Of a stretch of DNA of 64,000 bases, positions 25,718 through 34,036 are shown piece after piece. The notes under the pieces were generated by a model. It saw only the letters and a list, made by a program, of their open reading frames with translations. It was not told the origin of the DNA and searched no databases. Origin of the DNA: Amorphus sp040750475 (lineage in GTDB: Bacteria; Pseudomonadota; Alphaproteobacteria; Rhizobiales; Amorphaceae); contig NZ_JABJVY010000013.1 in assembly GCF_040750475.1 (NCBI RefSeq), forward strand, positions 76,142-140,141, written 5' to 3'. How positions within the stretch are numbered: the first letter of the stretch is position 1; every line of letters begins with the position of its first letter. The translations under genes were made by a program, and so were the position numbers.

Positions 25718-26616
25718 CCGTGGGCGGCCGTAGTCAGATCGGTGATGAGGCGAGCAAAGCGCAGTGCGGAGGGGACGGCGCCATAGGCGAGCGCGCCGGG
25801 AAGTTCCGCATAGCGACCGGCGGCGACCGCAGGCAGGCGATTCCAGAGTGGGCTTTCGGCAAGTGTTGGTTCGACGTCGGGTGGGATCGGCTCGATGGCC
25901 ACGATGGTCGAGCCGGGTTCGGCCTGGGCCAATTGCTCAAGTCCGATGGTCTGGAAGCCCCAGAAATTGGTCGGGCCCGTCCAGCCATTTTTCAAGCCGA
26001 TTCGGTCGAGCGCATTCTGGAACAGGGCGTGGGCGCCGTAGACTCGCGCATGGCGGGCATCCATGAAATTGATCAGGACGACCGGGCCTGGGCGGGCCTT
26101 GGCGATGCGCGTGCGCCAGTCTGCGAATTCGGCATCGGCCTTGGCGAGATAAGCGTCCGCGTCCGCTCTTCGGTCCAACCGGTCTCCGAGGGTTCGCGTT
26201 GCCGCGTAGGCGCGCTCAAGGGGTTCGCCGTCGGGCGCGTAAATCGTGAGCGACAGCACCGGCGCGATGTCCTCAAGCCGCGAGCGCAGGGATGCGACGT
26301 AGGGCGTCGCGAGGATCAGGTTCGGCTTCAGCGCGGCCAGGCGCTCCAGGTTGATCAGCCGGTCCATGCCGAGATCGGCGACGTTTGCGGGAAGCGGCGG
26401 TTCGACCACCCATTTCGACCAGCCGGCTGCGGCCGCTACGCCGACCGGCGTGACCCCGAGCGCCATCGCCGTGTTGGCGAGGCCGTAGTCGAGCGAAACG
26501 AGGCGCGGTCCCTCGGAGGCCCGCACCGGCAACGGAGCGGCGATGGCGCTTGCCGCCGAGGCGGCGCCGGCAAGGACGAAGGCGCGGCGGCTCAGCGCCG
26601 GGCGAACCGGGGCCAT
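25714..26616 (-). CDS. fhuD: Iron-siderophore periplasmic binding protein with Tat signal
   Basis: A 300-residue class III binding protein. The N-terminus PALSRRAFVLAGAASAASAI is a twin-arginine signal, which is known for FhuD homologues. The mature fold shows ERLAALKPNLILATP and FWGFQTIGLEQLAQA typical of TroA/FhuD domains. It carries ferric hydroxamate from the outer-membrane receptor to FhuB. I start it at 26616, four bases after the fhuC stop; an ATG at 26685 would place 23 Arg-rich residues before the signal. Confidence 0.9.
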   Translation of the reverse strand: MAPVRPALSRRAFVLAGAASAASAIAAPLPVRASEGPRLVSLDYGLANTAMALGVTPVGVAAAAGWSKWVVEPPLPANVADLGMDRLINLERLAALKPNLILATPYVASLRSRLEDIAPVLSLTIYAPDGEPLERAYAATRTLGDRLDRRADADAYLAKADAEFADWRTRIAKARPGPVVLINFMDARHARVYGAHALFQNALDRIGLKNGWTGPTNFWGFQTIGLEQLAQAEPGSTIVAIEPIPPDVEPTLAESPLWNRLPAVAAGRYAELPGALAYGAVPSALRFARLITDLTTAAHG

Positions 26617-26620
26617 GGCA

Positions 26621-27430
26621 TCACCCCGCGCACGCGACCGGGATCTGAAGGGTCGGATGCTGCAAGATCTGCATCTCCACGCCATAGATCTCGGAGAGCG
26701 AGGCCTGCGTCATGATCTCGACAGGAGTTCCGGAGGCGATCAATCGGCCGGCCTTGAGGGCATGAAGCCGGTCGCAGAACCGGGCGGCCATGTTGACATC
26801 GTGCAGCACGACCACGGCCGTCATGCCGCGCTCGCGGCTGAGCCGCTGGACCAGACTCAAGACTTCGATCTGGTGGGCGATGTCGAGCGCGGAGGTCGGC
26901 TCGTCCAGGAGCAGGCATTGCGGGTCCTGGGCCAACGTCATGGCGATCCAGGCCCGTTGGCGCTCGCCGCCGGAAAGCGTGTCGACCATGCGCTCGGCAA
27001 GCGGCTCCAGGCCGCATTGGGCGATGGCGTCGTCGACGACCTCGTGATCGCGGCTGCCGAACCGGCCGAGCGCGCCGTGCCACGGGTAGCGCCCGAGGCG
27101 AACCAGCTCGCGCACGGTCAGGCCGGTCGCGCCCGGCGCCTGCTGCGGCAGGTACGCCACCGAGCGCGCGAACTGGCGCTCTGGCCAGGCTCGGACCGGC
27201 TGTCCGGCATAGGTGAGGTTGCCGGCATTCGGCGTAAGCTGGCCGGCCAGAAGCTTGACCAGGGTCGACTTGCCGGACCCGTTGTGGCCGATCAGGCCGG
27301 TGACGCAGCCCGGCGCGATCGCGAGCTCGATGGCGTCGAGGATCTTGCGACCATCGACTTCAAAGCCGAGCGCCCTCGCCTCGAAGGGAGGCGGGGGCGT
27401 GGCTTCGGACAAGGATGGGGACGCGGCCAT
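26621..27430 (-). CDS. fhuC: Iron-siderophore ABC transporter ATP-binding protein
   Basis: A 269-residue FepC/FhuC-type ATPase. Seen: Walker A GHNGSGKST, Q-loop YLPQQAPGATGLTVRELV, signature LSGGERQRAWIAMTLAQ, Walker B CLLLDEPTSALD and H-loop VLHDVNMAARFCDR. It drives FhuB. It lies 8 bases after the receptor gene and 4 bases before fhuD. The N-terminal 15 residues are Ser/Pro-rich and variable. Confidence 0.94.
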   Translation of the reverse strand: MAASPSLSEATPPPPFEARALGFEVDGRKILDAIELAIAPGCVTGLIGHNGSGKSTLVKLLAGQLTPNAGNLTYAGQPVRAWPERQFARSVAYLPQQAPGATGLTVRELVRLGRYPWHGALGRFGSRDHEVVDDAIAQCGLEPLAERMVDTLSGGERQRAWIAMTLAQDPQCLLLDEPTSALDIAHQIEVLSLVQRLSRERGMTAVVVLHDVNMAARFCDRLHALKAGRLIASGTPVEIMTQASLSEIYGVEMQILQHPTLQIPVACAG

Positions 27431-27438
27431 GGCGGGCT

Positions 27439-29511
27439 CTAGAACCGGTAGCGCAGGCTGCCGATGATCGTGCGTCCCTGGCTCCAGTAGCAGTAGCCAT
27501 CCGCGCAGGCTTCCGGCGTCTCGTCAAACAGGTTGGTGGCGTTGAGCTGGAAGCGGAGCCCTTCGAGCTTCGGATTGCGGTAGCCGAAGTCGTAATGGGC
27601 GGCGGCATCGACGAAGGTGCGGGCGTCGTTCTCGATGATGTTGTAGTCGTCGCCGTAGCTCTCGCCGACATAGCGCACGCCGGCGCCCAGACCGAACCCG
27701 GCCGCAAAGCCCTGCTGGAAGGTGTAGTCGGCAAAGATCGAGGCTTGGTGGAGGGGAATGCCGTTCAGCCGGTTGCCCTCGGTGTCGCGGGCGCCGTCGT
27801 TGATCTCCACGTTGGTGTAGGCATAGGAGGCCGTGACGCTGAGGCCATTGGTGAGCGATGCCTGGCCTTGGATCTCAAAGCCGCGCGCCGTCATGTCCTG
27901 CTGGACCTGCTCGTTGATGCCGGTCGAGGCATCGAACACGACGCCGTCTTCCATGTCGATCTGGTAGACCGAGGCGGTGATCAGCGCGTTGTGGCCGGGC
28001 ACGGCATATTTCACGCCGCCTTCGATCTGGTTCGCCGTGGTCGGCGCGGCCGGCTCGCCGGTGATGAGCGTGCCCACATTCGGCGTGAAGGTGGTGCCGT
28101 AGCTGACATAGGGCACGAAGCCCCAAGGCGTGCGGTAGGAGAGGGCGGCGCGATAGGTCCACTCCTCGTCGTTCTGGTCGACCTGACTTGCGGCCGCCGT
28201 GTTGGTTTCCGCCGTCAGCCAGTCGTAGCGAGTGCCGAGATTGATGATGAAGTTGTCGATCTCGATCTCGTCGTTGGCGTAGAGGCCGAACTGCTGCTGG
28301 GTCTGGCTTTCGTTCCAGGTGGCAATCGGCGGGGCGCCGTCGCGCGGCAGGGTGCCGGTGCCCTGATAGTCGTCGTAGTCGACCCAGTTGTAAGCGGCGC
28401 CGACGATCAGGGTGTGGCTGGCGAGCCCGGTGTCGAACTCCGCCTTTCCGAAGTTGTCGGTTACGAACGTCTTCATCTCGTCCTTGACCAGGCCGGCATA
28501 GTAGCTGCGCGGCGACAGCGTCACGATGCCCGAATACTGTTCGTCGGTGTCGACGTAGGCGTAGCGGCTGTTGGAGAAGACCGAAAAGGTCTCGTCGAAA
28601 CGGTGTTCGAACTCGTAACCGATCCGCCACTGGTCCTGGGTGAACTCGTTGTAGGAGTCGTCGTGCAGCAGGATGTTGGTCGCGCCGTCGGCGTCGTTGT
28701 AGGGGAAGGCGCCGCCGCCCGTGGTGGCGTTCATGTACTCGCCGAGCACGGTCAAGGTGGTGTCGTCGGTCGGCTTGAAGGTGATCGCGGGGGCGATGTA
28801 GACGCGGTCGTCCGGCACGCCGCTGATCTCGGTGTCGGCGTCGCGCAGCACGCCGGTGAGGCGGTAGAGCACGGTCCCGGCCTCGTTGAGCGGACCGGAG
28901 AGGTCCATGTTGCCCTGGATGCGGTCGTAGGTGCCGGCCTCGATCATGACTTCGCGGAACGGCTGCTCGGTCGGCTTCTTGGTGACGAGATTGACGATGC
29001 CGCCCGGGCTCGAGGCGCCGTAGAGCGTGCCCGACGGTCCTTTCAGCACCTCGATTGCCTCAAGGCCGTAGGTCTCCGTGCGGAACTGGCCGGAGGGGGC
29101 CGCGAACTGGCGCAGGCCATCGCGGTAGAGACCGTTGTAGGTGACGTTGAAGCCGCGCAGGAAGAAGGAATCGAAGCGTGGCTCGAAGCCGTACATGCCC
29201 GCCGTGATGCCGGGGACGTAGCTGACCGCGTCCTCGACGGACTGCGGGTTCAGATCTTCCAGCTGCTTCTGGCTGACGATCGAGATCGACTGCGGAATAT
29301 CGACGATCGGGGTTTCCGATTTGGCGCCGATACGCCCGGAAATCGGGACATAGCCATCCTGCACCAGACCCTGGTTGCTCTGGGCCGCGACGCTGATGGT
29401 GTCCAGAACGATGGTGTCGTCTTGGGCAAGGGCCGGGATCGCGGTCAACGGGAGCACGAGGGCCGCTGTGACGAGGGCCGGACGGGATCGGTTGGCAGTC
29501 GGATCGAACAT
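27439..29511 (-). CDS. TonB-dependent ferric siderophore receptor
   Basis: A 690-residue outer-membrane receptor. A signal peptide (residues about 8-30, ending AIPALA) is followed by a TonB box-like DDTIVLDTISV and a plug domain (IVDIPQSISIVSQKQLEDL ... LKGPSGTLYGASSPGGIVNLVTK). A 22-strand barrel ends with the aromatic terminus IIGSLRYRF. There is no N-terminal signalling (STN) domain. The ATG at 29511 gives a normal signal peptide; upstream frames do not. It is first in the operon with FhuC-FhuD-FhuB-reductase, so a hydroxamate such as ferrichrome or ferrioxamine is likely. An iron-box-like site lies upstream. Confidence 0.93.
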   Translation of the reverse strand: MFDPTANRSRPALVTAALVLPLTAIPALAQDDTIVLDTISVAAQSNQGLVQDGYVPISGRIGAKSETPIVDIPQSISIVSQKQLEDLNPQSVEDAVSYVPGITAGMYGFEPRFDSFFLRGFNVTYNGLYRDGLRQFAAPSGQFRTETYGLEAIEVLKGPSGTLYGASSPGGIVNLVTKKPTEQPFREVMIEAGTYDRIQGNMDLSGPLNEAGTVLYRLTGVLRDADTEISGVPDDRVYIAPAITFKPTDDTTLTVLGEYMNATTGGGAFPYNDADGATNILLHDDSYNEFTQDQWRIGYEFEHRFDETFSVFSNSRYAYVDTDEQYSGIVTLSPRSYYAGLVKDEMKTFVTDNFGKAEFDTGLASHTLIVGAAYNWVDYDDYQGTGTLPRDGAPPIATWNESQTQQQFGLYANDEIEIDNFIINLGTRYDWLTAETNTAAASQVDQNDEEWTYRAALSYRTPWGFVPYVSYGTTFTPNVGTLITGEPAAPTTANQIEGGVKYAVPGHNALITASVYQIDMEDGVVFDASTGINEQVQQDMTARGFEIQGQASLTNGLSVTASYAYTNVEINDGARDTEGNRLNGIPLHQASIFADYTFQQGFAAGFGLGAGVRYVGESYGDDYNIIENDARTFVDAAAHYDFGYRNPKLEGLRFQLNATNLFDETPEACADGYCYWSQGRTIIGSLRYRF

Positions 29512-29901
29512 GACGACGTCCTGGGTTATTTCGGGCACGCTCCGGCGAGGTCGCGGTCGGTCGTCTGTCGCCAACGCGGTGTCGGGCGGTCGTGCGCCAC
29601 GGTCTTGGCACGTCTCGTCAAGCCAGTGGACTGGCTGGGACAGACTGAGGTCTTGACCTATGCAAAGCATGGATTGACTGTCAGATTGCAGACGGCACGG
29701 GAGGGGCGCGTCAACAAAACTTGACTCTACTAGTCAGCTTTTGACGCATAGGTCAACGTGCACCGGCTGGCTTTGCCCAACGTGTTGCGTTTGGGTCACG
29801 GATTTTGCCGATTTCGCGCCAATTTCTCTTTTAAAATCAATATTTTGGAGTTTTGTTTGGGACGGTTCGGAGCGTCGCTCCGGTCCCCTTGGCCGGTCGG
29901 C
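29512..29901. other. Upstream region of the siderophore receptor gene
   Basis: About 390 bases without a gene. The stretch 29653-29756 is rich in TTGAC/GTCAA words and holds the iron-box-like site plus the inverted pair TTGACCTATGC (29653-29663) and GCATAGGTCAA (29746-29756). From 29830 to 29860 it is AT-rich. Nothing else is recognised. Confidence 0.5.
29722..29736 (-). promoter_or_regulatory. RirA/IRO-box-like iron-responsive site
   Basis: TGA (29722-29724), nine bases, TCA (29734-29736) fits the IRO-box form TGA-N9-TCA known for RirA in Rhizobiales. The arms extend to TGACT/AGTCA. It lies about 210 bases before the receptor start. RirA binding is inference; no regulator gene for it is in this window. 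Confidence 0.5.
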
Positions 29902-30276
29902 TTAAGAAAACCGATAGGCCACGTCCTGGAGCGGAACCTCGGGAAAGAAGAAAAGAATGCGCAGCGGTTCGGCGCCGGTGTTGCGCGTCTCGTGCCAGCA
30001 GTCGCTGGGCACGTAGGCGGTGATGCCCGGGTGGAGCGGGTGCCGTTCGCCGGAGATCTCGACTTCGCCGAAGCCGGCGGCGACATGGTAGATCTCCGCC
30101 GGTTCGTGATGGTGGAAGGGCAGGATGCCGCCCGGATCGATCTCGACGATGCCGAGCATCGGGGCGAAGCTTTCGGGGAACGCGGTGGTCCAGCGCACGC
30201 GGTCGTTGCGGCCATGGACCGGATCGGTCCAGGCCTGCCATGCCGATTCGGCCAAATCGAAGTGCGAGCCGGCCAT
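29902..30276 (-). CDS. Small single-domain cupin protein
   Basis: A 124-residue cupin. Metal-binding motif 1 is PFHHHEPAEIYHVAAG (about residues 53-68) and motif 2 includes PSDCWHETRNTG. It binds one metal in a beta-barrel; the reaction is unknown. Motif 1 resembles that of small DMSP-lyase cupins (DddQ/DddW) but also many unrelated cupins. I start it at 30276, where AGGGAG lies about eight bases upstream; a frame from 30327 would add 17 residues. It lies 89 bases downstream of the MarR gene on the same strand, so it probably belongs to the catabolic unit rather than to iron uptake. Confidence 0.7.
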   Translation of the reverse strand: MAGSHFDLAESAWQAWTDPVHGRNDRVRWTTAFPESFAPMLGIVEIDPGGILPFHHHEPAEIYHVAAGFGEVEISGERHPLHPGITAYVPSDCWHETRNTGAEPLRILFFFPEVPLQDVAYRFS

Positions 30277-30365
30277 CGCGGTCGCTCCCTGAGCTGCATG
30301 TTCCAGGCACGCGGAGGGTCGTCGCATCTGCCTCCGATCGTGCTCCTTGAACGCAGCCGACCCGG

Positions 30366-30875
30366 CTATTGGTTCCCCGACCGCTCCTCGCCGCCCGCGA
30401 TCGCCTTGTCGAGCAGGCGCAGCAGGGTATCTCGTTCGCGCGCGGTCAGCGCACCGAGGAGAGCGGATTCGTGCCGGGCCGTAACGCTGCGCACGGTGTC
30501 GGCCGCGCTGTGACCGGCGTCGGTCAGCCGGAGCTCGTAGGCACGCCGGTCGCGGGGCGAGCGCTGGCGCGCGATCAGGTCGGCCTCGATCAGGGGAGAG
30601 AGGGACTGCAGGAGCGTGGGGGTTTCCACCTGAAGAAGACGGGAGAGGCCGACCTGTGTGAGGCCGGGATTGCCCTCCACCAGCAGCAGGATACCGCCCT
30701 GCACCGGCGTAATCTGCGGATGCAGGTCGCGAAACAGCCGGCTCCAGTGGCTGACGAATCGGCCTTGGAGGCGACGCAGTCGGAAGCCGATCACCCCCTC
30801 CAACGGCGCGAGCGACAGCGCCTCCTCCGGCGCTGCCGTCTCCGACTCGTCCTCCTGGGCGGCTTGGGTCACCAT
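30366..30875 (-). CDS. MarR-family transcriptional regulator
   Basis: A 169-residue winged-helix regulator. The recognition region is LTQVGLSRLLQVETPTLLQSLSPL and the wing is RQRSPRDRRAYELRLTDAG, the usual MarR DxR motif. Such proteins normally repress aromatic catabolism genes and respond to an aromatic ligand. The start (30875) overlaps the end of the FAH-family gene by seven bases, so it is co-transcribed with gentisate dioxygenase genes. Candidate targets are the gene cluster itself and the divergent promoter at 33893-33976. Confidence 0.85.
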   Translation of the reverse strand: MVTQAAQEDESETAAPEEALSLAPLEGVIGFRLRRLQGRFVSHWSRLFRDLHPQITPVQGGILLLVEGNPGLTQVGLSRLLQVETPTLLQSLSPLIEADLIARQRSPRDRRAYELRLTDAGHSAADTVRSVTARHESALLGALTARERDTLLRLLDKAIAGGEERSGNQ

Positions 30876-31729
30876 GTGCCGCGCACGGCGACCTCGGTTT
30901 CGCCGATCTTGTCGATCCAGGCGTGCATGACGTCGCCCGGCACGACCGGCGCCACCCCTTCCGGCGTACCAGTCATGATCACGTCGCCGGGATAGAGCGT
31001 GTAGGCCTTCGATGCGTAGGAGATCAGCCGGGGGATGTCGAAGATCAGAAGGCTGGTGTTCGACTTCTGCTTGGTCACGCCGTTGACCTTGATCTCGAAG
31101 TCGAGCGCGCTGGCGTCGGGCAGCTCGTCGGTGGTGACGACCCAAGGCCCGAGCACGGAGAACGTGTCGAGCGACTTGCGGAAGCTGCGGTCCTCGGTGC
31201 CGCGGATCGTCATGTCGAGGCCGATCGTATAGCCGGCGACGTACGACAGCGCATCGGCTTCGGAGATGCGGAAGCCTTGCTTGCCGATCACCACCGCCAG
31301 CTCGATCTCGTGGTCGATCCGGCGATCCGCCCAGTCGGCGACGACGCCTTCACCCGGGCCGATCAGCGAACTCGGCGCTTTCAGGAAGACGCCATATTCC
31401 TCGATGGTGCGCACGTGGCTGCCGAAATTGATCTCGGTATCGACGCGCGATTCGTCGAGGTGGAGCTGATAGTTCACCGGCGCGGCGACGATCTTGCCCG
31501 GATTGGCGATCGGGCTGAGCAGTTTGACCTCGGCAATCGGCTTCGACGGCGCGCTCGGCGCAAGCCGCTCCATCTCGCGACGTACATCCTCGAAATGGGT
31601 CATGAACTGGTCTCCCCGCGGGAATGGCCAGCGCAGAGCGGGAAGAATGTCGGTGGCGGCCGTCACGTCACGGACGGCGTCGCCCTCGACGAGGCCCAGA
31701 CGATCGTCGTCGAAGCGGCAGAAGCGCAT
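30869..31729 (-). CDS. Fumarylacetoacetate hydrolase family protein (probable fumarylpyruvate hydrolase)
   Basis: A 286-residue FAH-fold enzyme. The metal-site region is DHEIELAVVIGKQG with downstream GLDMTIRGTEDRSFRKSLDTF, and MTGTPEGVAPV closes the active site. Family members hydrolyse or isomerise acylpyruvates. Next to gentisate 1,2-dioxygenase, the expected job is hydrolysis of fumarylpyruvate (or maleylpyruvate) to pyruvate and a C4 diacid. AGAGG precedes the ATG at 31729. There is no maleylpyruvate isomerase gene nearby. Confidence 0.85.
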   Translation of the reverse strand: MRFCRFDDDRLGLVEGDAVRDVTAATDILPALRWPFPRGDQFMTHFEDVRREMERLAPSAPSKPIAEVKLLSPIANPGKIVAAPVNYQLHLDESRVDTEINFGSHVRTIEEYGVFLKAPSSLIGPGEGVVADWADRRIDHEIELAVVIGKQGFRISEADALSYVAGYTIGLDMTIRGTEDRSFRKSLDTFSVLGPWVVTTDELPDASALDFEIKVNGVTKQKSNTSLLIFDIPRLISYASKAYTLYPGDVIMTGTPEGVAPVVPGDVMHAWIDKIGETEVAVRGTW

Positions 31730-31816
31730 GCGATGCCTCTTTGTGGAAAAGGATCAGGAGAAAGGGGCCGCGCCGGAGAGCCCCCTCCGACGCGGAAAAC
31801 GAACGAAAGGACCGGG

Positions 31817-32878
31817 TCAGGCGCGCTCTTCGCGGAAGAAGCCGAGCTTTTCCTGGGCGACGCGGTCGGACAGGCAGAACAGGAAGCAGTCTTCGCTGGC
31901 TTTCACCGAACGCCAGGCCCAGGCCGGGAGCACCATCACGTCGCGCGGACCGAAGGAGAAGGTCTTGTCGCGGGTGGTGATTTCGCCCCGTCCTTCCGCG
32001 ACGCACATCACGATGCCGTCGGTGGAGCGCATCCGCTTGGTGGTAAAGCCCTTGGGGACATGGGTCATCCAGGCCGACATGGTCGGCATGGTCCAGCCGC
32101 CGTCGACCGGGTTGGCATAACGCAGCGTGGTCGCGGTATGCGGGTCCGGATCTTCTCCCTTCGCCGCGGCGACAAGCGCTTCGCGGGTGCGCTCGTAAGG
32201 ATAGTTGAAGATCGGGGTCGTCAGGCCGTAGCGGCGCCCGGAGTCGTCGAGCGGCAGAAGGCCAGAGCCAAAGCGCGCAAGCGCGTCCCCTTCGGGGCGC
32301 GTCAGGCTCTGGCTCTTGTCGTTGTAGCCTTCGGAAAAGCCGGCTTCGAAGAAGCGCACCATCGGCAGATCGAGGCCATCGAGCCAGACGCAGGGGCCGC
32401 CGCCCTCGTTGCCGTGATCATGGTAGGCCCAGTTCGGCGTGATGACGAAATCGCCCGCCTTCATGGTGGTGCGCTCGCCGCCGACGGCAGTGAAGGCGCC
32501 TTCGCCTTCCAGCATGAAGCGCAGCGCCGACGCGGTGTGGCGATGGGCCGGCGCGGTCTCGCCCGGCAGGATAAGCTGCAGGCCGGCATAGATCGTGGAC
32601 GTGGCGCGACTTTCGCCCACGAAGGACGGGTTCTCCAGCACCAGCACGCGACGCTCGGCTTCTTCCGCAGTGAGCAGGCCGCCGGCCTCCATCAGCAGCG
32701 GCCGCACGTCCTCGTAGCGCCACTGAAACGGCACGGCCTGCGAGGTTGGCTCGCGCGGCATCAGCCCTTTCAGCACCTCCCAGAGCGGAGCCAGATTGTG
32801 GGGTGCCAGCCGGTCGTAGAAATCCTGCCGCTTGGCGCGGGTGGCCTCGTCGGATGCGATGGTCGCATGTTCGTTCAT
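31817..32878 (-). CDS. Gentisate 1,2-dioxygenase
   Basis: A 353-residue bicupin Fe(II) dioxygenase, the normal length. It cleaves gentisate between C1 and C2 to maleylpyruvate. The N-terminal cupin carries the iron site APAHRHTASALRFMLEGEG (near residue 107). The C-terminal cupin contains KGFTTKRMRSTDG without the His pair, as usual for the family. GGGAGG lies upstream of the ATG. It precedes the FAH-family and MarR genes on the same strand, 87 bases before the FAH gene. This fixes gentisate as an intermediate of the local pathway. Related salicylate 1,2-dioxygenases cannot be excluded. Confidence 0.88.
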   Translation of the reverse strand: MNEHATIASDEATRAKRQDFYDRLAPHNLAPLWEVLKGLMPREPTSQAVPFQWRYEDVRPLLMEAGGLLTAEEAERRVLVLENPSFVGESRATSTIYAGLQLILPGETAPAHRHTASALRFMLEGEGAFTAVGGERTTMKAGDFVITPNWAYHDHGNEGGGPCVWLDGLDLPMVRFFEAGFSEGYNDKSQSLTRPEGDALARFGSGLLPLDDSGRRYGLTTPIFNYPYERTREALVAAAKGEDPDPHTATTLRYANPVDGGWTMPTMSAWMTHVPKGFTTKRMRSTDGIVMCVAEGRGEITTRDKTFSFGPRDVMVLPAWAWRSVKASEDCFLFCLSDRVAQEKLGFFREERA

Positions 32879-32965
32879 GATGATCCTCCCTGCCGCTCTT
32901 GCGCATCTTGCGGGCGGCGTCTTGAGATCCCGATCGTCGCGTCGGGGCGGCGTGAATTAATTAGG

Positions 32966-32980
32966 TATACTAATCATTAT
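32966..32980 (-). promoter_or_regulatory. Candidate operator upstream of gentisate dioxygenase
   Basis: ATTAG-GTATA-CTAAT in an AT-rich patch about 90 bases before the dioxygenase start. It has symmetric 5-base arms and is a plausible MarR- or GntR-type site. This is weak evidence from symmetry alone. Confidence 0.35.
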
Positions 32981-33015
32981 GCCGGTTCGCAATGCGGCCC
33001 ATGGGCGGAAATGCC

Positions 33016-33804
33016 TCAGCGCGCCGCCATGCCGCCGTCGATCGGGATCGTCGTCCCGGTCATGAAGCTCGACGCGGGCGACGCCAGAAGCAGCATGAGC
33101 CCCTTGATCTCCTCGGGATCCGCGATCCGGCCGAGCGGCACGAGGGCGGAGAAGGCCGCCTCGATTTCGGGCTGACGAATGCGGCCGCCGGCGATGTTGG
33201 TGCGGAAGGGGCCGGGGGCGACGGCGTTGATCAGCACCCCGTGCGGGGCGAGCTCCATCGCTGCCTGGCGCACCAGATTGACCAGGGCGGACTTGGTCGC
33301 GGCATAGGCGTAGCCGACCATCGGGTCCGACTTTAGCCCGGCGACCGACGCGACCACGACGATGCGGCCATCGCCCTGCGATTTCATATGCCGGGATGCG
33401 GCCTGGACCGTTGCGAACACGCCGGACAGGTTGACGGCGACGACAGTGTCCCAGGCGGTATCTTCGATCGCTTCGATCCGGCCGGCTTCGGTGCGATAGC
33501 TCGGACCGGCGGTGATGCCCGCGCTTGCGACCACCACGTCGAGGCGCCCATGCCGTGCGACCACGTCGTCGATCGCAGTTCGAATCGCCGGCCGATCCGA
33601 CACGTCGAGCGGAACGCACTCCGCCCGCCCGCCGGCATCCGTGATCGCATCGGCAACGGCGTTGAGCCCGGCCTGGTCGATATCGGTGAGGACGACCGTC
33701 GCACCCGCCTCGGCGAGCACTTCGGCCGCGGCCTTGCCGAGTCCGCTGGCGGCGCCGGTGACCAGTCCAAGCCGGCCTTCCAGGGCGAACCGGTCCATCA
33801 CCAT
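33016..33804 (-). CDS. Short-chain dehydrogenase/reductase
   Basis: A 262-residue classical SDR. Seen: cofactor motif TGAASGLGKAAAE with acidic DID after the second strand (NAD preference), NAG-equivalent ASAGIT, catalytic YAATK preceded by the VASVAG serine, and the C-terminal SSFMTGTTIPIDGGMAAR. GGAGG lies six bases before the ATG at 33804. The substrate is not evident. It is the first gene leftward from the divergent promoter and likely part of one operon with the dioxygenase. Confidence 0.87.
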   Translation of the reverse strand: MVMDRFALEGRLGLVTGAASGLGKAAAEVLAEAGATVVLTDIDQAGLNAVADAITDAGGRAECVPLDVSDRPAIRTAIDDVVARHGRLDVVVASAGITAGPSYRTEAGRIEAIEDTAWDTVVAVNLSGVFATVQAASRHMKSQGDGRIVVVASVAGLKSDPMVGYAYAATKSALVNLVRQAAMELAPHGVLINAVAPGPFRTNIAGGRIRQPEIEAAFSALVPLGRIADPEEIKGLMLLLASPASSFMTGTTIPIDGGMAAR

Positions 33805-33892
33805 GGCATTCCTCCCATTTCTTGTTTGGTATTTCTTATCTCGGAGACGCTGACCTGGCAAGGGAATGATTTTGGCTAAAAAATATAGATAA

Positions 33893-33976
33893 AACAATAT
33901 ATTATGAAATTATTGCGTCAAGCCTTTGGAATGTTGCCTGAGGCAGCTTGACGCATATGATCTAAAAAGGTGTACA
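33893..33976. promoter_or_regulatory. Mirror-image divergent promoter and operator of the catabolic cluster
   Basis: A perfect inverted repeat, TGCGTCAAGC (33914-33923) / GCTTGACGCA (33946-33955). Each arm contains TTGACG. Rightward: TTGACG (33948-33953), 17 bases, TGTACA (33971-33976). Leftward: TTGACG (complement of 33916-33921), then TATTGT (complement of 33894-33899) after 16 bases. Thus the two -35 boxes are mirror images 32 bases apart, ideal for one regulator to close both promoters. MarR (30366-30875) or GntR (36014-36724) are candidates. Confidence 0.62.
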
Positions 33977-34036
33977 ATCTTGCGAAAGGCGCCGCATCCG
34001 ACGAACGGCGCCGCGATCAAGGGAGGGCAAGAGCGC

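Noticed and set aside
22676..25786. Plus-strand open frame of over 1000 codons opposite the siderophore genes
   Set aside because: Its product is a low-complexity Arg/Gly/Asp/Gln string with no domains. It is antisense to the intact reductase and fhuB genes, and ends just inside fhuD.
27415..29724. Plus-strand open frame of 769 codons opposite the TonB receptor
   Set aside because: Repetitive Val/Gly/Asp-rich product with no family features. The receptor on the other strand has full signal peptide, plug and barrel.
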